A stretch of 45,574 nucleotides of DNA from Patescibacteria group bacterium (GCA_018818205.1 JAHISJ010000016.1:1-45574), one strand, 5' to 3'; positions 33,428 to 42,652 are shown, numbered from the stretch's first letter. Made by a program: numbers and translations. Notes: generated from the letters alone by a model not told the origin.

Positions 33428-33497
33428 CTTCATTCTTCTTTGAACAGTGTCTCAAGTGCTGTATAAAATCTATATCTAGGGCGAATAATAAGGAAGT

Positions 33498-33605
33498 ATG
33501 GAAATCAAACTTGCCAAAAAAGGTGATAATAAAAACGTATCCGACCTCTTCAAGGCATTGGATATTGAAGCTTATACTTCATCCGATATCGAAAAAATCA
33601 ACTGA
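33498..33605 (+). CDS. 35-aa small ORF, possible gene fragment
   Basis: ATG with an AAGGAAG ribosome site 5 nt upstream encodes MEIKLAKKGD... ending YTSSDIEKIN. The start resembles the N terminus of a GNAT-like domain, so this may be the stub of a truncated gene. A second 23-codon ORF (MAIVVINGASLNG...) follows at 33608-33679. I see nothing else in 33428-33711 apart from the promoter at its end. Confidence 0.35.
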   Translation: MEIKLAKKGDNKNVSDLFKALDIEAYTSSDIEKIN

Positions 33606-33675
33606 GTATGGCTATAGTAGTAATAAACGGTGCTTCTCTAAACGGCGTTGACTTTTTTTGGTTAAGAGCGTACTC

Positions 33676-33704
33676 TTGAATGTTATAAAAAAATAGATTA
33701 TTAT
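33676..33704 (+). promoter_or_regulatory. promoter of the DUF805 gene
   Basis: TTGAAT (33676-33681), 17-nt spacer, TATTAT (33699-33704). The ATG is only 7 nt beyond the -10 box, so the transcript would be essentially leaderless. Confidence 0.6.
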
Positions 33705-33711
33705 CTAGGCT

Positions 33712-34176
33712 ATGAAGTATTATCTTGAAGCATTTAAAAAGTACGCCGTTTTTACTGGACGAGCAGATAGAAAGCAATATTGGTATTTTGTGCTTTTTGA
33801 TGCCTTAATGAGTTACGCGTTGGCGTTTGTTGACGTTGGTATTTCTTTGGTCTTAGGTATTGGATTGGAAAATGGTTTTACTATATTGAGACCCCTTTAC
33901 TTCCTTGTTTCCTTGATTCCTGGCATAGCTGTTGGTGTAAGACGAATGCATGATGTTAATAAAAGTGGCTGGTATCTACTAATTCCCGTTTATAACTTTA
34001 TCCTAGCTTGCACAGATGGCACGCCAGGAAAAAATGACTATGGGGATGATCCAAAAGAAAGAGTAGCAGAAAATAAGCCACAAGACCCTGAGGCACAGTG
34101 GAATTGTCCAGATTGCAATGGAACAAATCATAATACAACATTTGTCTGTTCACATTGCGGATATAAGTTACAATAA
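33712..34176 (+). CDS. DUF805 membrane protein with C-terminal zinc ribbon
   Basis: A 154-residue membrane protein. MKYYLEAFKKYAVFTGRADRKQYWYFVLF, RRMHDVNKSGWYLLIP and FILACTDGTPGKNDYGDDP are the standard DUF805 (YhaH-like) signatures with three to four helices. It is fused to a C-terminal WNCPDC...FVCSHCGYK zinc ribbon (about residues 128-154), an uncommon addition that puts a CxxC/CxxC metal site in the cytoplasm. Function of DUF805 is unknown. Confidence 0.85.
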   Translation: MKYYLEAFKKYAVFTGRADRKQYWYFVLFDALMSYALAFVDVGISLVLGIGLENGFTILRPLYFLVSLIPGIAVGVRRMHDVNKSGWYLLIPVYNFILACTDGTPGKNDYGDDPKERVAENKPQDPEAQWNCPDCNGTNHNTTFVCSHCGYKLQ

Positions 34177-34235
34177 GATAGTAGGTACTCACTACGGAGT
34201 GGCTTGGTTTAAGTTATTAACACGGTTATAAAAAT

Positions 34236-34775
34236 ATGACCAGACTTACTCAGGAGCAAAAAAAGAAAATCATAGCAGAGAAGAAAAGCTATTTTTATGC
34301 AGCACTAATAGTTTTTTTATTGTGCATACCAACAGCACTATTTTTATACATAATTTTTTATAGAATTGGACTTGGATTACAAGGCGTTTCAGAGGAGCAA
34401 GAGTTTATCATATATTTATCACCGATTTTTCCAGTAGTACTTGGGTTTATTTTTGCGTTTCTTATTGCAGGGTATGGGTATGTTAGTGCGCAGAAAAAGA
34501 TTTCAACATATGAGAAAGGGATAGAAGTCATTGGTAAAGTAACCCATCTTTCTTCAAAAAAAGAACCATTAATTCCGTTTTCTCGTGGTATTAAGAGTGT
34601 AGTCAAGAATCGGGTATATTATACGTTTCAAGACAATGAAGGTAAAACACATAAAAAATGCTCCGAAGTTTCAGCAGAAAAATTTCGGGAGCTAGAAGAA
34701 GGAGAGTCTGTTACCATTTTGTACCTTAAGCAAAATGGAACAGTAGATGTATGTGTTAGAGAAATACTGTGCTAG
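34236..34775 (+). CDS. DUF3592-like membrane protein
   Basis: A 179-residue protein with two membrane helices (about residues 18-42 and 60-85) followed by a soluble beta-rich domain: IEVIGKVTHLSS, NRVYYTFQDNEGKTHKKCSEVS, GESVTILYLKQNGTVDVC. This order, with the VxYxP-like strand near the end, resembles DUF3592 proteins. Role unknown. A terminator follows. Confidence 0.6.
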   Translation: MTRLTQEQKKKIIAEKKSYFYAALIVFLLCIPTALFLYIIFYRIGLGLQGVSEEQEFIIYLSPIFPVVLGFIFAFLIAGYGYVSAQKKISTYEKGIEVIGKVTHLSSKKEPLIPFSRGIKSVVKNRVYYTFQDNEGKTHKKCSEVSAEKFRELEEGESVTILYLKQNGTVDVCVREILC

Positions 34776-34832
34776 ACAAGTTTTCTGTTGAGATGAATAG
34801 CACAAGATAAAAGAAAGCAGATATGCATTACC

Positions 34833-34865
34833 AAAAACCACCTTATTTCTTTTAGGTGGTTTTTG
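34833..34865. terminator. bidirectional terminator
   Basis: AAAAACCACC and GGTGGTTTTT form a stem with A- and T-runs on both sides. It serves the DUF3592-like gene on the plus strand and fba on the minus strand. Confidence 0.9.
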
Positions 34866-34914
34866 TATCTTCTAAATTAGGGGCAAATAAAACTTCTCTT
34901 TCCAATAAGTAACC

Positions 34915-35916
34915 TTACGCCTTATTCTCTGATCCTAGAACGTATTTGACCTTATGAACGTAGAGCTCTCGTAGCGCTTCACGTGCGGGACCAAGGTACT
35001 TCCTTGGGTCAAATTCTTCCGGGTGCTCATTAAATACCTTGCGTATTGTCGCAGTCATGGCAAGTCGTCCGTCTGAATCAATATTGATTTTACATACTGC
35101 TGACTCAGCAGCTTTTTTTAGCTGTTCTTCTGGAATACCGACAGCATCTTTTAAGTCACCACCATTTTCATTGATGATTTTGACAAGATTCTGAGGCACG
35201 GAAGAAGAACCGTGGAGGACAATAGGAAAATCAGGAAGCTCTTTTTCAATAGCTTCTAAAATATCAAATCTGAGTGGCGGCGGGACCAATATGCCTTCCT
35301 CGTTTCTTTTACATTGTTTGGGAGTAAATTTATTTGCTCCATGTGAAGTGCCAATTGAAATAGCGAGCGAATCAACACCAGTCTTTTTGGTAAAATCAAC
35401 GACTTCTTCAGGCTGGGTGTATACTGACTTTTCTGCACTGACGTCATCTTCTATTCCAGAAAGGACTCCAAGTTCTCCCTCAACGCTCACATCATGTTCA
35501 TGGGCATACGCAACTACTTTTTTGGTGAGCTCAACGTTATCGTCGTATGGAAGATGAGATCCATCAATCATGACAGAAGAAAACCCAGTATCAATACAGC
35601 TTTTACATAAATCAAAACTGTCACCATGATCAAGATGGAGTGTAATGGGAATACCACTACCGTTCGTTAGCTCTTTTGCATACTGCACAGCACCGTGAGC
35701 CATATACTTGAGCAATGTTTGATTGGCATATTCCCTAGCTCCTTTTGATACCTGTAAAATAACGGGAGACTCAGTATCCGTGCATGCCATAATAATAGCT
35801 TGAAGCTGCTCCATATTGTTAAAGTTGAACCCAGGGACCGCATAGTCTTCCTTAAGAGCTCGAGAAAGCATTTCTTTAGTATTTACCAGTCCAAGGTCTT
35901 TGTAGTGTGTAGGCAT
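34915..35916 (-). CDS. fba: class II fructose-1,6-bisphosphate aldolase
   Basis: A 333-residue zinc-dependent aldolase cleaving fructose-1,6-bisphosphate to glyceraldehyde-3-phosphate and dihydroxyacetone phosphate (EC 4.1.2.13). Diagnostic segments: YAVPGFNFNNMEQLQAII, LHLDHGDSFDLCKSCID (catalytic Asp and zinc His), MIDGSHLPYDDNV, VEGELGVLSGIED, SLAISIGTSHGANKF, PIVLHGSSSVPQ and CKINIDSDGRLAMT. The track ORF starts at 35952, but the ATG at 35916 (MPTHYKDLGL) matches the family start and follows a TATACT -10 box (35930-35935). It links with pyk and ppsA as core glycolysis. Confidence 0.96.
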   Translation of the reverse strand: MPTHYKDLGLVNTKEMLSRALKEDYAVPGFNFNNMEQLQAIIMACTDTESPVILQVSKGAREYANQTLLKYMAHGAVQYAKELTNGSGIPITLHLDHGDSFDLCKSCIDTGFSSVMIDGSHLPYDDNVELTKKVVAYAHEHDVSVEGELGVLSGIEDDVSAEKSVYTQPEEVVDFTKKTGVDSLAISIGTSHGANKFTPKQCKRNEEGILVPPPLRFDILEAIEKELPDFPIVLHGSSSVPQNLVKIINENGGDLKDAVGIPEEQLKKAAESAVCKINIDSDGRLAMTATIRKVFNEHPEEFDPRKYLGPAREALRELYVHKVKYVLGSENKA

Positions 35917-36014
35917 GAGTATTTTTGTTAGTATAAATCTTTTTTTCATCATAGCTAACTATTTACGTTTCGACAAACGACTACATCCGGATAACGTGTT
36001 TGAGCCATTACAAT

Positions 36015-36043
36015 TTGACCAAAATACATACTCTGTATACAAT
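36015..36043 (+). promoter_or_regulatory. promoter of the CrtC/AttH-like gene
   Basis: TTGACC (36015-36020), 17-nt spacer, TACAAT (36038-36043), 47 nt before the ATG and divergent from fba. Confidence 0.65.
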
Positions 36044-36089
36044 TGAAGTAGAGGTTTTTTATAAACAGTCACAAAAGTAAAATAAAAAA

Positions 36090-37820
36090 ATGAAAAAAGG
36101 TGTGATCAGTAAAATTGTCTATGTGTTTCTCGGTGCAATAGTGGTTCTTGCACTAGCATCGGTTGCTTTAAATAGTGCTGGCCAAAAAGAAGAGGTGCAG
36201 ATGAGTGTATCTGAAAACACCATAGGGAGTGACACAAAGGAAGATATCCTCAATGTATTATGGCTCTCAAAAGATGATGCATTACCGGAAGCAGTCCAGA
36301 AAAAGATGACTGAAAAACAAAACACTCCAGAGGGAATGGGGGAGGATATGGCTACAATGATAGAGGAGGTGGGAGCAAACCACGTGCCGCTCGTTTTGAA
36401 GTATCCAAAGAGGTATGATCAACTAAAAAGCACGGCTGAAAAAGGAATGAGCCCAAAGCAATCGTATAATCTTCCAGGATTTATGGGTCAGGATTACTTT
36501 AAGGGGTATGCAGATATGGACAGCATTAAGGAGCTCACGTTTCCAAAAGACCACAGTGCGCATGAAGATTTTCAATTTGGATGGTACTTTTTCTCAGGAA
36601 ACTATATGGATGCAAACAACAATCCTGTTGATGTCGTAGTTATCTTTTTTAGAAGGGCGCTGTATCCACCGGATATTGCTAAGGAAATGGGGCTTACAGA
36701 AATAGAAAATCAAGCTGTTGAAACAGTAGTAGGGGTTAGCCTAGGAGATAAAAACATTCATATTACCGGAAGTGAACCAGTCATCTCTGGAGCGTCAGGG
36801 CTGGTTACCTTAAATGCAAACCCACTGCTTGCTCAAGTAGGTAATAATAAAGCAGAGAGTCTTAAGGAAGATGAACTGTTTCCCATGAAGCTTGAGGTAC
36901 AAGATCCAGAAAAGGACTTAAAAATAGATCTCACGTTAGAGAAGGGAAATCCGGTATTACTTCAAGGAGATAACGGAAAAGCACCATCTATATTTGGCCT
37001 TGGCAGTTGGTACTACTCTATTCCAAATATTGAGTCAAAAGGTACAGTCTCATATGGTGATGACACACGTGAACTTACGGGAAAAATGTGGATGGATAAT
37101 CAATGGATGGCGGGAATTTCACCTCCGGGATATCCGAACACTATTTTTATTCAAGCACTATCCAATGTATCAAATGGGTACAAAGGAGAAGCGCCAAAGT
37201 CGTGGGGATGGGATTGGTCGGATGTACAGTTTGATGATAATACCGAGGTGACGTTTGCGAGTATGCATTCTACTCTCACAAAAGACCTAAAAAATAAAGG
37301 AGAAAATCCTCCGGAAAATGTGACCAGAGAAACATCAGGTAAGTACGTTCATGAAGACGGGACGTACGAAAATATTGATGGTACTATCACTATTACTAAG
37401 TGGATGAAAAGTTCAAAGTCTGAGGCCTGGTATCCCAATGGATGGGACGTTGAATTTCCGGGAAAGAATATCACGTTTACTATGACACCAACGGTTGATA
37501 ATCAATTTTTATATTCTGCAAGTGGAGAAATTCGTGAAGGAGGCGTAGAAGCAGAAGGAACTAAAGATGGGAAGAATATTCATGGGTTTGGTTTTGGTGA
37601 GGCAGTAGGATATTCTGGGCAAGACTATTACTTTCAGGAAAGCTTTAAGTTGCTTGGCATAGAGGACACGCCAGAAAATCGTGATCTCTTTACTGCAAAG
37701 CCACCGGGGGCATGGCTTGTTGTTCAAAGTATTGCCGTTCTTACTTCTCCTTTTGCGCTTATTATTTTGATGATTATGATTGTTGTTCACATGGTCAGAA
37801 AAAGAAAATCGAGGGCATAA
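36090..37820 (+). CDS. membrane-anchored CrtC/AttH-like lipocalin-fold protein
   Basis: A 576-residue protein with an N-terminal hydrophobic segment (about residues 8-28) and a C-terminal helix (about 545-568) followed by RKRKS, so both ends are membrane-linked and the bulk is probably outside. The middle matches the double-lipocalin AttH/CrtC (carotenoid 1,2-hydratase) family: WYFFSGNYMDANNNPVDVVVIFFRRAL, GLGSWYYSIPNIESKGTVSYGDDTRELTGKMWMDNQWMAG and WDWSDVQFDDNTEVTF. Such proteins hydrate carotenoids in phototrophs, but most homologues have unknown lipid-like substrates. It heads a run of lipid and envelope genes. Confidence 0.75.
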   Translation: MKKGVISKIVYVFLGAIVVLALASVALNSAGQKEEVQMSVSENTIGSDTKEDILNVLWLSKDDALPEAVQKKMTEKQNTPEGMGEDMATMIEEVGANHVPLVLKYPKRYDQLKSTAEKGMSPKQSYNLPGFMGQDYFKGYADMDSIKELTFPKDHSAHEDFQFGWYFFSGNYMDANNNPVDVVVIFFRRALYPPDIAKEMGLTEIENQAVETVVGVSLGDKNIHITGSEPVISGASGLVTLNANPLLAQVGNNKAESLKEDELFPMKLEVQDPEKDLKIDLTLEKGNPVLLQGDNGKAPSIFGLGSWYYSIPNIESKGTVSYGDDTRELTGKMWMDNQWMAGISPPGYPNTIFIQALSNVSNGYKGEAPKSWGWDWSDVQFDDNTEVTFASMHSTLTKDLKNKGENPPENVTRETSGKYVHEDGTYENIDGTITITKWMKSSKSEAWYPNGWDVEFPGKNITFTMTPTVDNQFLYSASGEIREGGVEAEGTKDGKNIHGFGFGEAVGYSGQDYYFQESFKLLGIEDTPENRDLFTAKPPGAWLVVQSIAVLTSPFALIILMIMIVVHMVRKRKSRA

Positions 37821-37914
37821 GTGTGCATCTTTGTAGATTATTATCCTATGAACAAAAGGGATAAAGGATTATACTTGTAAGTGGAGTATTCAAAAGCATA
37901 ACTAATTACTATCT

Positions 37915-39033
37915 ATGGGAAAAAAAGTTAAAGAAATTGCAGAAGGTCTTCTTGGGAAGGCAGACATCATTATTGATGGGAACAATCCGTGGGATATACG
38001 GGTTAAAAACGATCGTTTTTATGAACGTGTTATGGCTGAGGGCAATCTTGGTCTTGGAGAGTCATATATGGATGGATGGTGGGAATCAGATGCAATCGAT
38101 GAAATGATCACCCGAATTTTAAATGCAAGGCTTGATAAAGAAGTAAAAGTATCAGCGCGCATGGCATACGAGTACGCAAAGGCGAGAGTGGTAAATATGC
38201 AAGGCAAGACGCGTGCTTTTGAAATTGGGAAAAGACATTATGATATTGGGAACGATTTGTACGCAGCGATGCTTGATAGCCGCATGGTATACACGTGCGC
38301 GTATTGGAATGAGGCTCAGACACTCAATGAAGCACAAGAGGCAAAGCTCGATTTAGTGTGTAGGAAGATTGGTTTAAAAGCAGGTGATTCCGTTTTGGAT
38401 ATTGGATGTGGTTGGGGAGGCTTTGCGCAATACGCAGCGGAAAAGTATGGTGCACACGTTGTTGGCATTACCGTTTCAAAGGAACAAGCAGCTCTGGCTA
38501 GAAAAAGAGTAGAAGGACTTCCTGTAGAAATTCGGCTGCAAGACTACCGTGATGTAGATGAGCAGTTTGATCATATTATTTCGCTAGGGATGATTGAACA
38601 CGTAGGGTATAAAAACTATAGGACCTATATGGAGATAGTAAGTAAGTGTCTTAAAGATGGTGGATTCTTCTTAATACAAACAATTGGAGGGCTTAGGTCG
38701 GTAACGGCTACTGACGCATGGATCGAAAAATATATTTTTCCAAACTCTATGCTGCCATCAGTAAAACAGATCGCGGAGTCTATTGAGAAACTATTTGTGC
38801 TAGAAGATTTGCACAACTTTGGTGCCGATTATGACAAAACACTCATGGCGTGGTATAAAAATTTCAATGATGGATGGGGCAGCTTCAAACAAAACTACAG
38901 CGAGCAGTTTTATCGTATGTGGAAGTACTATCTTTTAAGTTGCGCTGGAACATTTAGATCCCGGTCAAACCAATTGTGGCAGCTTGTGCTATCTAAAAAT
39001 GGCGTACCGGGTGGATACACGGCAGTGCGGTAA
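37915..39033 (+). CDS. cfa: cyclopropane-fatty-acyl-phospholipid synthase
   Basis: A 372-residue SAM-dependent enzyme that adds a methylene bridge to unsaturated acyl chains of membrane phospholipids (EC 2.1.1.79). Residues about 1-105 are the lipid-binding lobe. FEIGKRHYDIGNDLYAAMLD and YTCAYW precede the methyltransferase fold with SAM loop VLDIGCGWGGFAQY, GITVSKEQ, LQDYRDV, and SLGMIEHVGYKNYRTYM, which carries the catalytic-region residues. The C terminus has FRSRSNQLWQLVLSK. Full length. It presupposes unsaturated phospholipids, which CPR bacteria may take from partners. Confidence 0.95.
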   Translation: MGKKVKEIAEGLLGKADIIIDGNNPWDIRVKNDRFYERVMAEGNLGLGESYMDGWWESDAIDEMITRILNARLDKEVKVSARMAYEYAKARVVNMQGKTRAFEIGKRHYDIGNDLYAAMLDSRMVYTCAYWNEAQTLNEAQEAKLDLVCRKIGLKAGDSVLDIGCGWGGFAQYAAEKYGAHVVGITVSKEQAALARKRVEGLPVEIRLQDYRDVDEQFDHIISLGMIEHVGYKNYRTYMEIVSKCLKDGGFFLIQTIGGLRSVTATDAWIEKYIFPNSMLPSVKQIAESIEKLFVLEDLHNFGADYDKTLMAWYKNFNDGWGSFKQNYSEQFYRMWKYYLLSCAGTFRSRSNQLWQLVLSKNGVPGGYTAVR

Positions 39034-39198
39034 AAAAATAAAAATGAAGCATTTTGAATGCAGCCAGAATATTCAGTGAATACCAAGCAAATAGATTCTC
39101 AACATAAACACTATTTCACATTGGTTGATTTTCTTGAAGAATGGATAATCAATCATTTGGAGGGTTAGATAAAAAAGATACTAATTGTTTTAACGATC

Positions 39199-39750
39199 AT
39201 GGATTATATGAACAGTTTTACTATAAAGGCTCTCATTTTTTCTAGTGTTGCTCTGCTTATCTTTGTAGGATGTACAAATCCTTTTCAAAAAAACGAGGGT
39301 GAACAAGTACAACAAAAGGAAGAGGAAAAAGTAGTTGAAGTTGACAATGAGCAAGAAGCGCGTGATGCTCTGGTGAATTTTTTCAATCAAGCTCACGAGG
39401 GCTATTATGAAGAAGCGTGGGAGCGGTTTGATCCTGACAAGAAAGATTATGAGCTTATGGAATCTATGAGTGCGCCGGAGGAGCGTAGTGACAAAGTTAG
39501 GGTTCTTCAGAACTTTTGTGAAAAACTTGAGACGTGCCTTGAGGTGCGGATTGTAAACAGTAGAAAAGTATCAAGCGACGAATATATATTTGATATTCAG
39601 TTTATAAATGATGATGGAAGTATATACGTACTTGGTCCATGTTGTGCCGAGACTGAAGAAACAATGCCTTCAGAAGATCAATTTGCGTATCAAGTAAAAA
39701 AGAAGGATGGCCAGTTTAAGGTCATATCAACTCCATTGTATCATCCATAG
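39199..39750 (+). CDS. hypothetical lipoprotein
   Basis: A 183-residue exported lipoprotein. The N-terminal helix ends with LLIFVGC, a lipobox with Cys about residue 25, followed by an acidic, glutamine-rich linker. The soluble part (EARDALVNFFNQAHEGYYEEAWERFD...) resembles NTF2-like/DUF4878 ligand-pocket domains of lipoproteins, with four Cys that could pair. Function unknown; the position inside the lipid/envelope group suggests an envelope role. Confidence 0.65.
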   Translation: MDYMNSFTIKALIFSSVALLIFVGCTNPFQKNEGEQVQQKEEEKVVEVDNEQEARDALVNFFNQAHEGYYEEAWERFDPDKKDYELMESMSAPEERSDKVRVLQNFCEKLETCLEVRIVNSRKVSSDEYIFDIQFINDDGSIYVLGPCCAETEETMPSEDQFAYQVKKKDGQFKVISTPLYHP

Positions 39751-39782
39751 CATATAAAACTGATTTTTGACCCTATCTCAAC

Positions 39783-40754
39783 ATGAGTACATTCAAAAGA
39801 GATCCGCTAAAACCACTTCTCGAATGCACAAATGATGCAGTACTGTTTTTTGTTAAGAGAGATGTGTTAGGAGAGAAAAGAAAAAGTGTTAAGGCCCTTT
39901 ATGATCTCCCTGACCCAAAGAAAATTTTACGAAGGCAAAAGAGAAATGGTAGGTGGAAGTACCCTGCTGCTAAGAAAGATATTAGAACTCAGCATAATTA
40001 TGATTTTCTTGAGACGCACCGACAGCTTCGTTTTTTGGTTGAACGGTACGGATTCAACAAAAAGCATGATGCTATTAAAAAAGCTGCACAGTTTATTTTT
40101 TCTTTTCAAACGTCGGAGGGTGATTTTAGGGGGATTTACGGAACACAACATTCGCCAAATTTTACCGCCGCAGTAACGGAACTGTTGATTAAAGCAGGAT
40201 ATCAAAACGATCAACATATTGAGAAAGTTATGAAGTGGCTTATTGATTATAGGCTTAATGATGGTGGGTGGGCTATTGCTCTGAGAACCAGAGGGGACAG
40301 TAGTCTTGAAGCAATAATGAATCCAAAAGCAAAGACGATTGAGCTTGATAAAACTAAAACCTTCTCACATTTGATTACCGGAATGGTCCTTAGAGCATTT
40401 GCGGCACATCCACGGTATAGAAAATCTGTCGAGGCACATAAAGCAGGTATTCTCTTAAAGTCACGATTTTTTAAAAAAGATGTGTATACTGATAGAAAAT
40501 CTGAACAATACTGGACAAAAATTCAGTTTCCCTATTTATGGACCGATATACTTTCATCGCTTTACGTTCTGGAGCGATGTGGGTTTTCAAAGGATGACCC
40601 AGACATTCAGAAAGTACTGCAGTGGTTTGTAGATAATCAACAAAAAAGCGGTTTATGGAAGGCAGCATACAAAACACGCAAAGATGCTGATGCAGATTTC
40701 TGGGTAACTATGGAGGCAAGCCGTGTGTTTAAACGGTGGGGTGTCATGGCTTAA
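39783..40754 (+). CDS. terpene-cyclase/prenyltransferase-like alpha-alpha barrel protein
   Basis: A 323-residue soluble protein built from helical repeats with QxxxGxW-like (QW) motifs: RQKRNGRWKYP, FQTSEGDFRGIYGTQHSPNFTAAVTELLI, DYRLNDGGWAI and NQQKSGLWKAAYKTRKDADADFWVTMEASRVF. This is the squalene-hopene cyclase/prenyltransferase beta alpha-toroid, but at half the length of a real cyclase and without a visible DXDD motif. It is probably a single-domain relative of unknown substrate rather than a hopene synthase. It lies beside cfa and CrtC-like genes and overlaps the next track ORF. Confidence 0.65.
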   Translation: MSTFKRDPLKPLLECTNDAVLFFVKRDVLGEKRKSVKALYDLPDPKKILRRQKRNGRWKYPAAKKDIRTQHNYDFLETHRQLRFLVERYGFNKKHDAIKKAAQFIFSFQTSEGDFRGIYGTQHSPNFTAAVTELLIKAGYQNDQHIEKVMKWLIDYRLNDGGWAIALRTRGDSSLEAIMNPKAKTIELDKTKTFSHLITGMVLRAFAAHPRYRKSVEAHKAGILLKSRFFKKDVYTDRKSEQYWTKIQFPYLWTDILSSLYVLERCGFSKDDPDIQKVLQWFVDNQQKSGLWKAAYKTRKDADADFWVTMEASRVFKRWGVMA

Positions 40755-40776
40755 AGAGGCGAGAAACAAAAGGAAT

Positions 40777-41775
40777 ATGACTCAAAACACAAAACAATTC
40801 GAAAAGAGCGTTTTAGTTCTTGGGGGTACGGGGTTTATTGGCTATCATGCAGTATTAGAATTCTTGAAAAAAGGATATGCAATTACGATTCTCTCTCTTC
40901 CGCCACTACCAAAGAAGGGATTGTTTCCACCCGAAGTTTCTATACGGTTAGCAGATCTAAACACACTATCTGACGAAGCGGTGGTCGAGCTTATGCAGGG
41001 GCATAGTGCAGCACTATTTGCAGCTGGTGCGGATGATCGCATTACCCCAAAAAAACCAGCGTATGATTTTTTCTATAAGGCAAACGTTGAGTCATCGGTA
41101 CGTTTTTTTAAGCTTGCGAAGAAAGCTGGAATAACGAGAGGAGTTATCTTGAGTTCATACTTTTTATTTTTTGATAGAACGTGGCCTGAGCTTAAACTGT
41201 CAGCGCATCATCCATATATCCGGAGTAGAAAAGAGCAGGCTAAAGAAGCAATCGCTTTTTCTAAGCCTGAACTTGATCTTATGATTTTAGAACTTCCCTA
41301 TATTTTTGGATCGATGCCAGGAAGAAAACCACTCTGGTGCCCACTTATTACATACATACAATCATTTCCTGTTTTACTCTATCCAAAAGGTGGAACTAAT
41401 ATGATAACTGTAGAACACGTTGCAGAAGCCATAGTTGGTGCAGTCGAGTATGGAAAGGGTGGTGAGCACTATACGATTGGTGACAAGAATATGTCGTGGA
41501 AAGCGTTTCTTAAGAAACTCTCACGGTGTCTTGGTAAGGAAAAAAGAGTAGTGTCGCTTCCCAATTTTTTAGTAACGATAGCTACGGTTCTTTTGAAGCT
41601 AAAACACAAGCTTCAAGGACGAGAAGGTGGTCTTGATCCTGTTGCCTTTACCAAAGTACAAACTGCCCAGACATTTTTTGATCCAGATAGTTCTCGTAGC
41701 GTATTACGATACGGAAGTGGAGGGCTCGATGATGCGTTTAAGAAAACAGTTGAGGCGTGTGTGAAAAAAGAATAA
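40777..41775 (+). CDS. NAD-dependent epimerase/dehydratase-like protein
   Basis: A 332-residue extended short-chain dehydrogenase. The Rossmann motif VLGGTGFIGYHAV lies near residues 14-26. DLNTLSDEAVVELM, LFAAGADD and ILELPYIFGSMPGRKPLW follow the epimerase order. The catalytic YxxxK is not clean (HPYIRSRKEQAKEA spaces Tyr and Lys by four), so activity may differ. The track start at 40723 lies inside the previous gene; the ATG at 40777 with AGGAA upstream is preferred. The substrate, possibly a nucleotide sugar or sterol-like lipid, is unknown. Confidence 0.75.
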   Translation: MTQNTKQFEKSVLVLGGTGFIGYHAVLEFLKKGYAITILSLPPLPKKGLFPPEVSIRLADLNTLSDEAVVELMQGHSAALFAAGADDRITPKKPAYDFFYKANVESSVRFFKLAKKAGITRGVILSSYFLFFDRTWPELKLSAHHPYIRSRKEQAKEAIAFSKPELDLMILELPYIFGSMPGRKPLWCPLITYIQSFPVLLYPKGGTNMITVEHVAEAIVGAVEYGKGGEHYTIGDKNMSWKAFLKKLSRCLGKEKRVVSLPNFLVTIATVLLKLKHKLQGREGGLDPVAFTKVQTAQTFFDPDSSRSVLRYGSGGLDDAFKKTVEACVKKE

Positions 41776-41843
41776 GTCATATGTATACTGTTATGGAAAA
41801 ATAGACTGATTTGGTGTATAGTTAAGAAAACCTTTTTATTGAT

Positions 41844-42422
41844 ATGAAAAAACTAATACAAATAGCCTCTCGGTATCCGCTTCTTGCAGTCATTCCTTTT
41901 TTTATTGTGTGGTGTCTTGGCATTACATTAATTGCTGCATCTTTTCAAAAAGAAGAAAATTATAGTCATGTGTTACGACTTGAGATTGCTCAAAAGTACG
42001 GAAAGCCAGAGCTGACTCTTTTTGACATGACTGACATAACGCAGTTTGACTGGGAAGAATTTTGTATATTCACCAGGCATACACAATATGAAGAGATAGA
42101 AGAAACATTGGGATTTGTATGGCCGGAATTACAGAAAAAGAACATAGATATGAATGATGATGTAACACTCCTTGTGTTTGTCGATGGAAGTGATGTGGTT
42201 GAGTATTATGTCTTCCCGAAGATATATGGTGACTTTGACGATTCGCTCAATAAGCAATGTGTTACCCCTGAAGATGCTGTTTTTGAGGTTCAAGAACTTC
42301 CTGAACATGATCTTGTGGTCACAAAGTTTGGAAAAGAGCCAAACGTATCCATGAATGCATTAAAAACCATTAATTCATTAATACAGGCACTATGGCGTGG
42401 AAGAAGCCTTCTTGGCAACTAA
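41844..42422 (+). CDS. hypothetical single-pass membrane protein
   Basis: A 192-residue protein with one N-terminal membrane helix (about residues 14-33, preceded by KKLIQIASRYP) and an acidic soluble domain after it. No family recognised. The soluble part alternates strands and helices (DDVTLLVFVDGSDVVEYYVFPKIYGDF). It starts about 70 nt after the epimerase-like gene. Confidence 0.6.
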   Translation: MKKLIQIASRYPLLAVIPFFIVWCLGITLIAASFQKEENYSHVLRLEIAQKYGKPELTLFDMTDITQFDWEEFCIFTRHTQYEEIEETLGFVWPELQKKNIDMNDDVTLLVFVDGSDVVEYYVFPKIYGDFDDSLNKQCVTPEDAVFEVQELPEHDLVVTKFGKEPNVSMNALKTINSLIQALWRGRSLLGN

Positions 42423-42469
42423 ATGAAACATTTTATAGTGTGCTTTTGTAAAAAATAAGGATCAACCCT

Positions 42470-42652
42470 ATGACCAAAAATGTGAAAAAAGGTATTATTA
42501 TGCTAACATCCGGGCTTGGCGTCGTTGTGTTGCTTGTTGGGCTCTTTACTAACCTGTATGGGTTTCTTCCGGGTCTCATTGGTGCAATAGCTATCTGGAT
42601 TGTTTCTGCGGCTCTTTCTACAATGCTTGGTGTTAAGAATGAAAAGAAGTAA
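42470..42652 (+). CDS. 60-aa two-helix membrane protein
   Basis: A small protein with two hydrophobic helices (about residues 9-30 and 33-53) and basic ends (MTKNVKKG and KNEKK). No family can be assigned at this length. It lies 47 nt after the preceding gene and just before a terminator, so it is likely the last gene of that transcript. Confidence 0.55.
   Translation: MTKNVKKGIIMLTSGLGVVVLLVGLFTNLYGFLPGLIGAIAIWIVSAALSTMLGVKNEKK

Noticed and set aside
36090-37820. Carotenoid biosynthesis gene
   Set aside because: No other carotenoid genes are present and AttH/CrtC homologues have broad unknown functions.
39783-40754. Squalene-hopene cyclase
   Set aside because: Half the usual length and no DXDD motif; only the repeat fold is supported.
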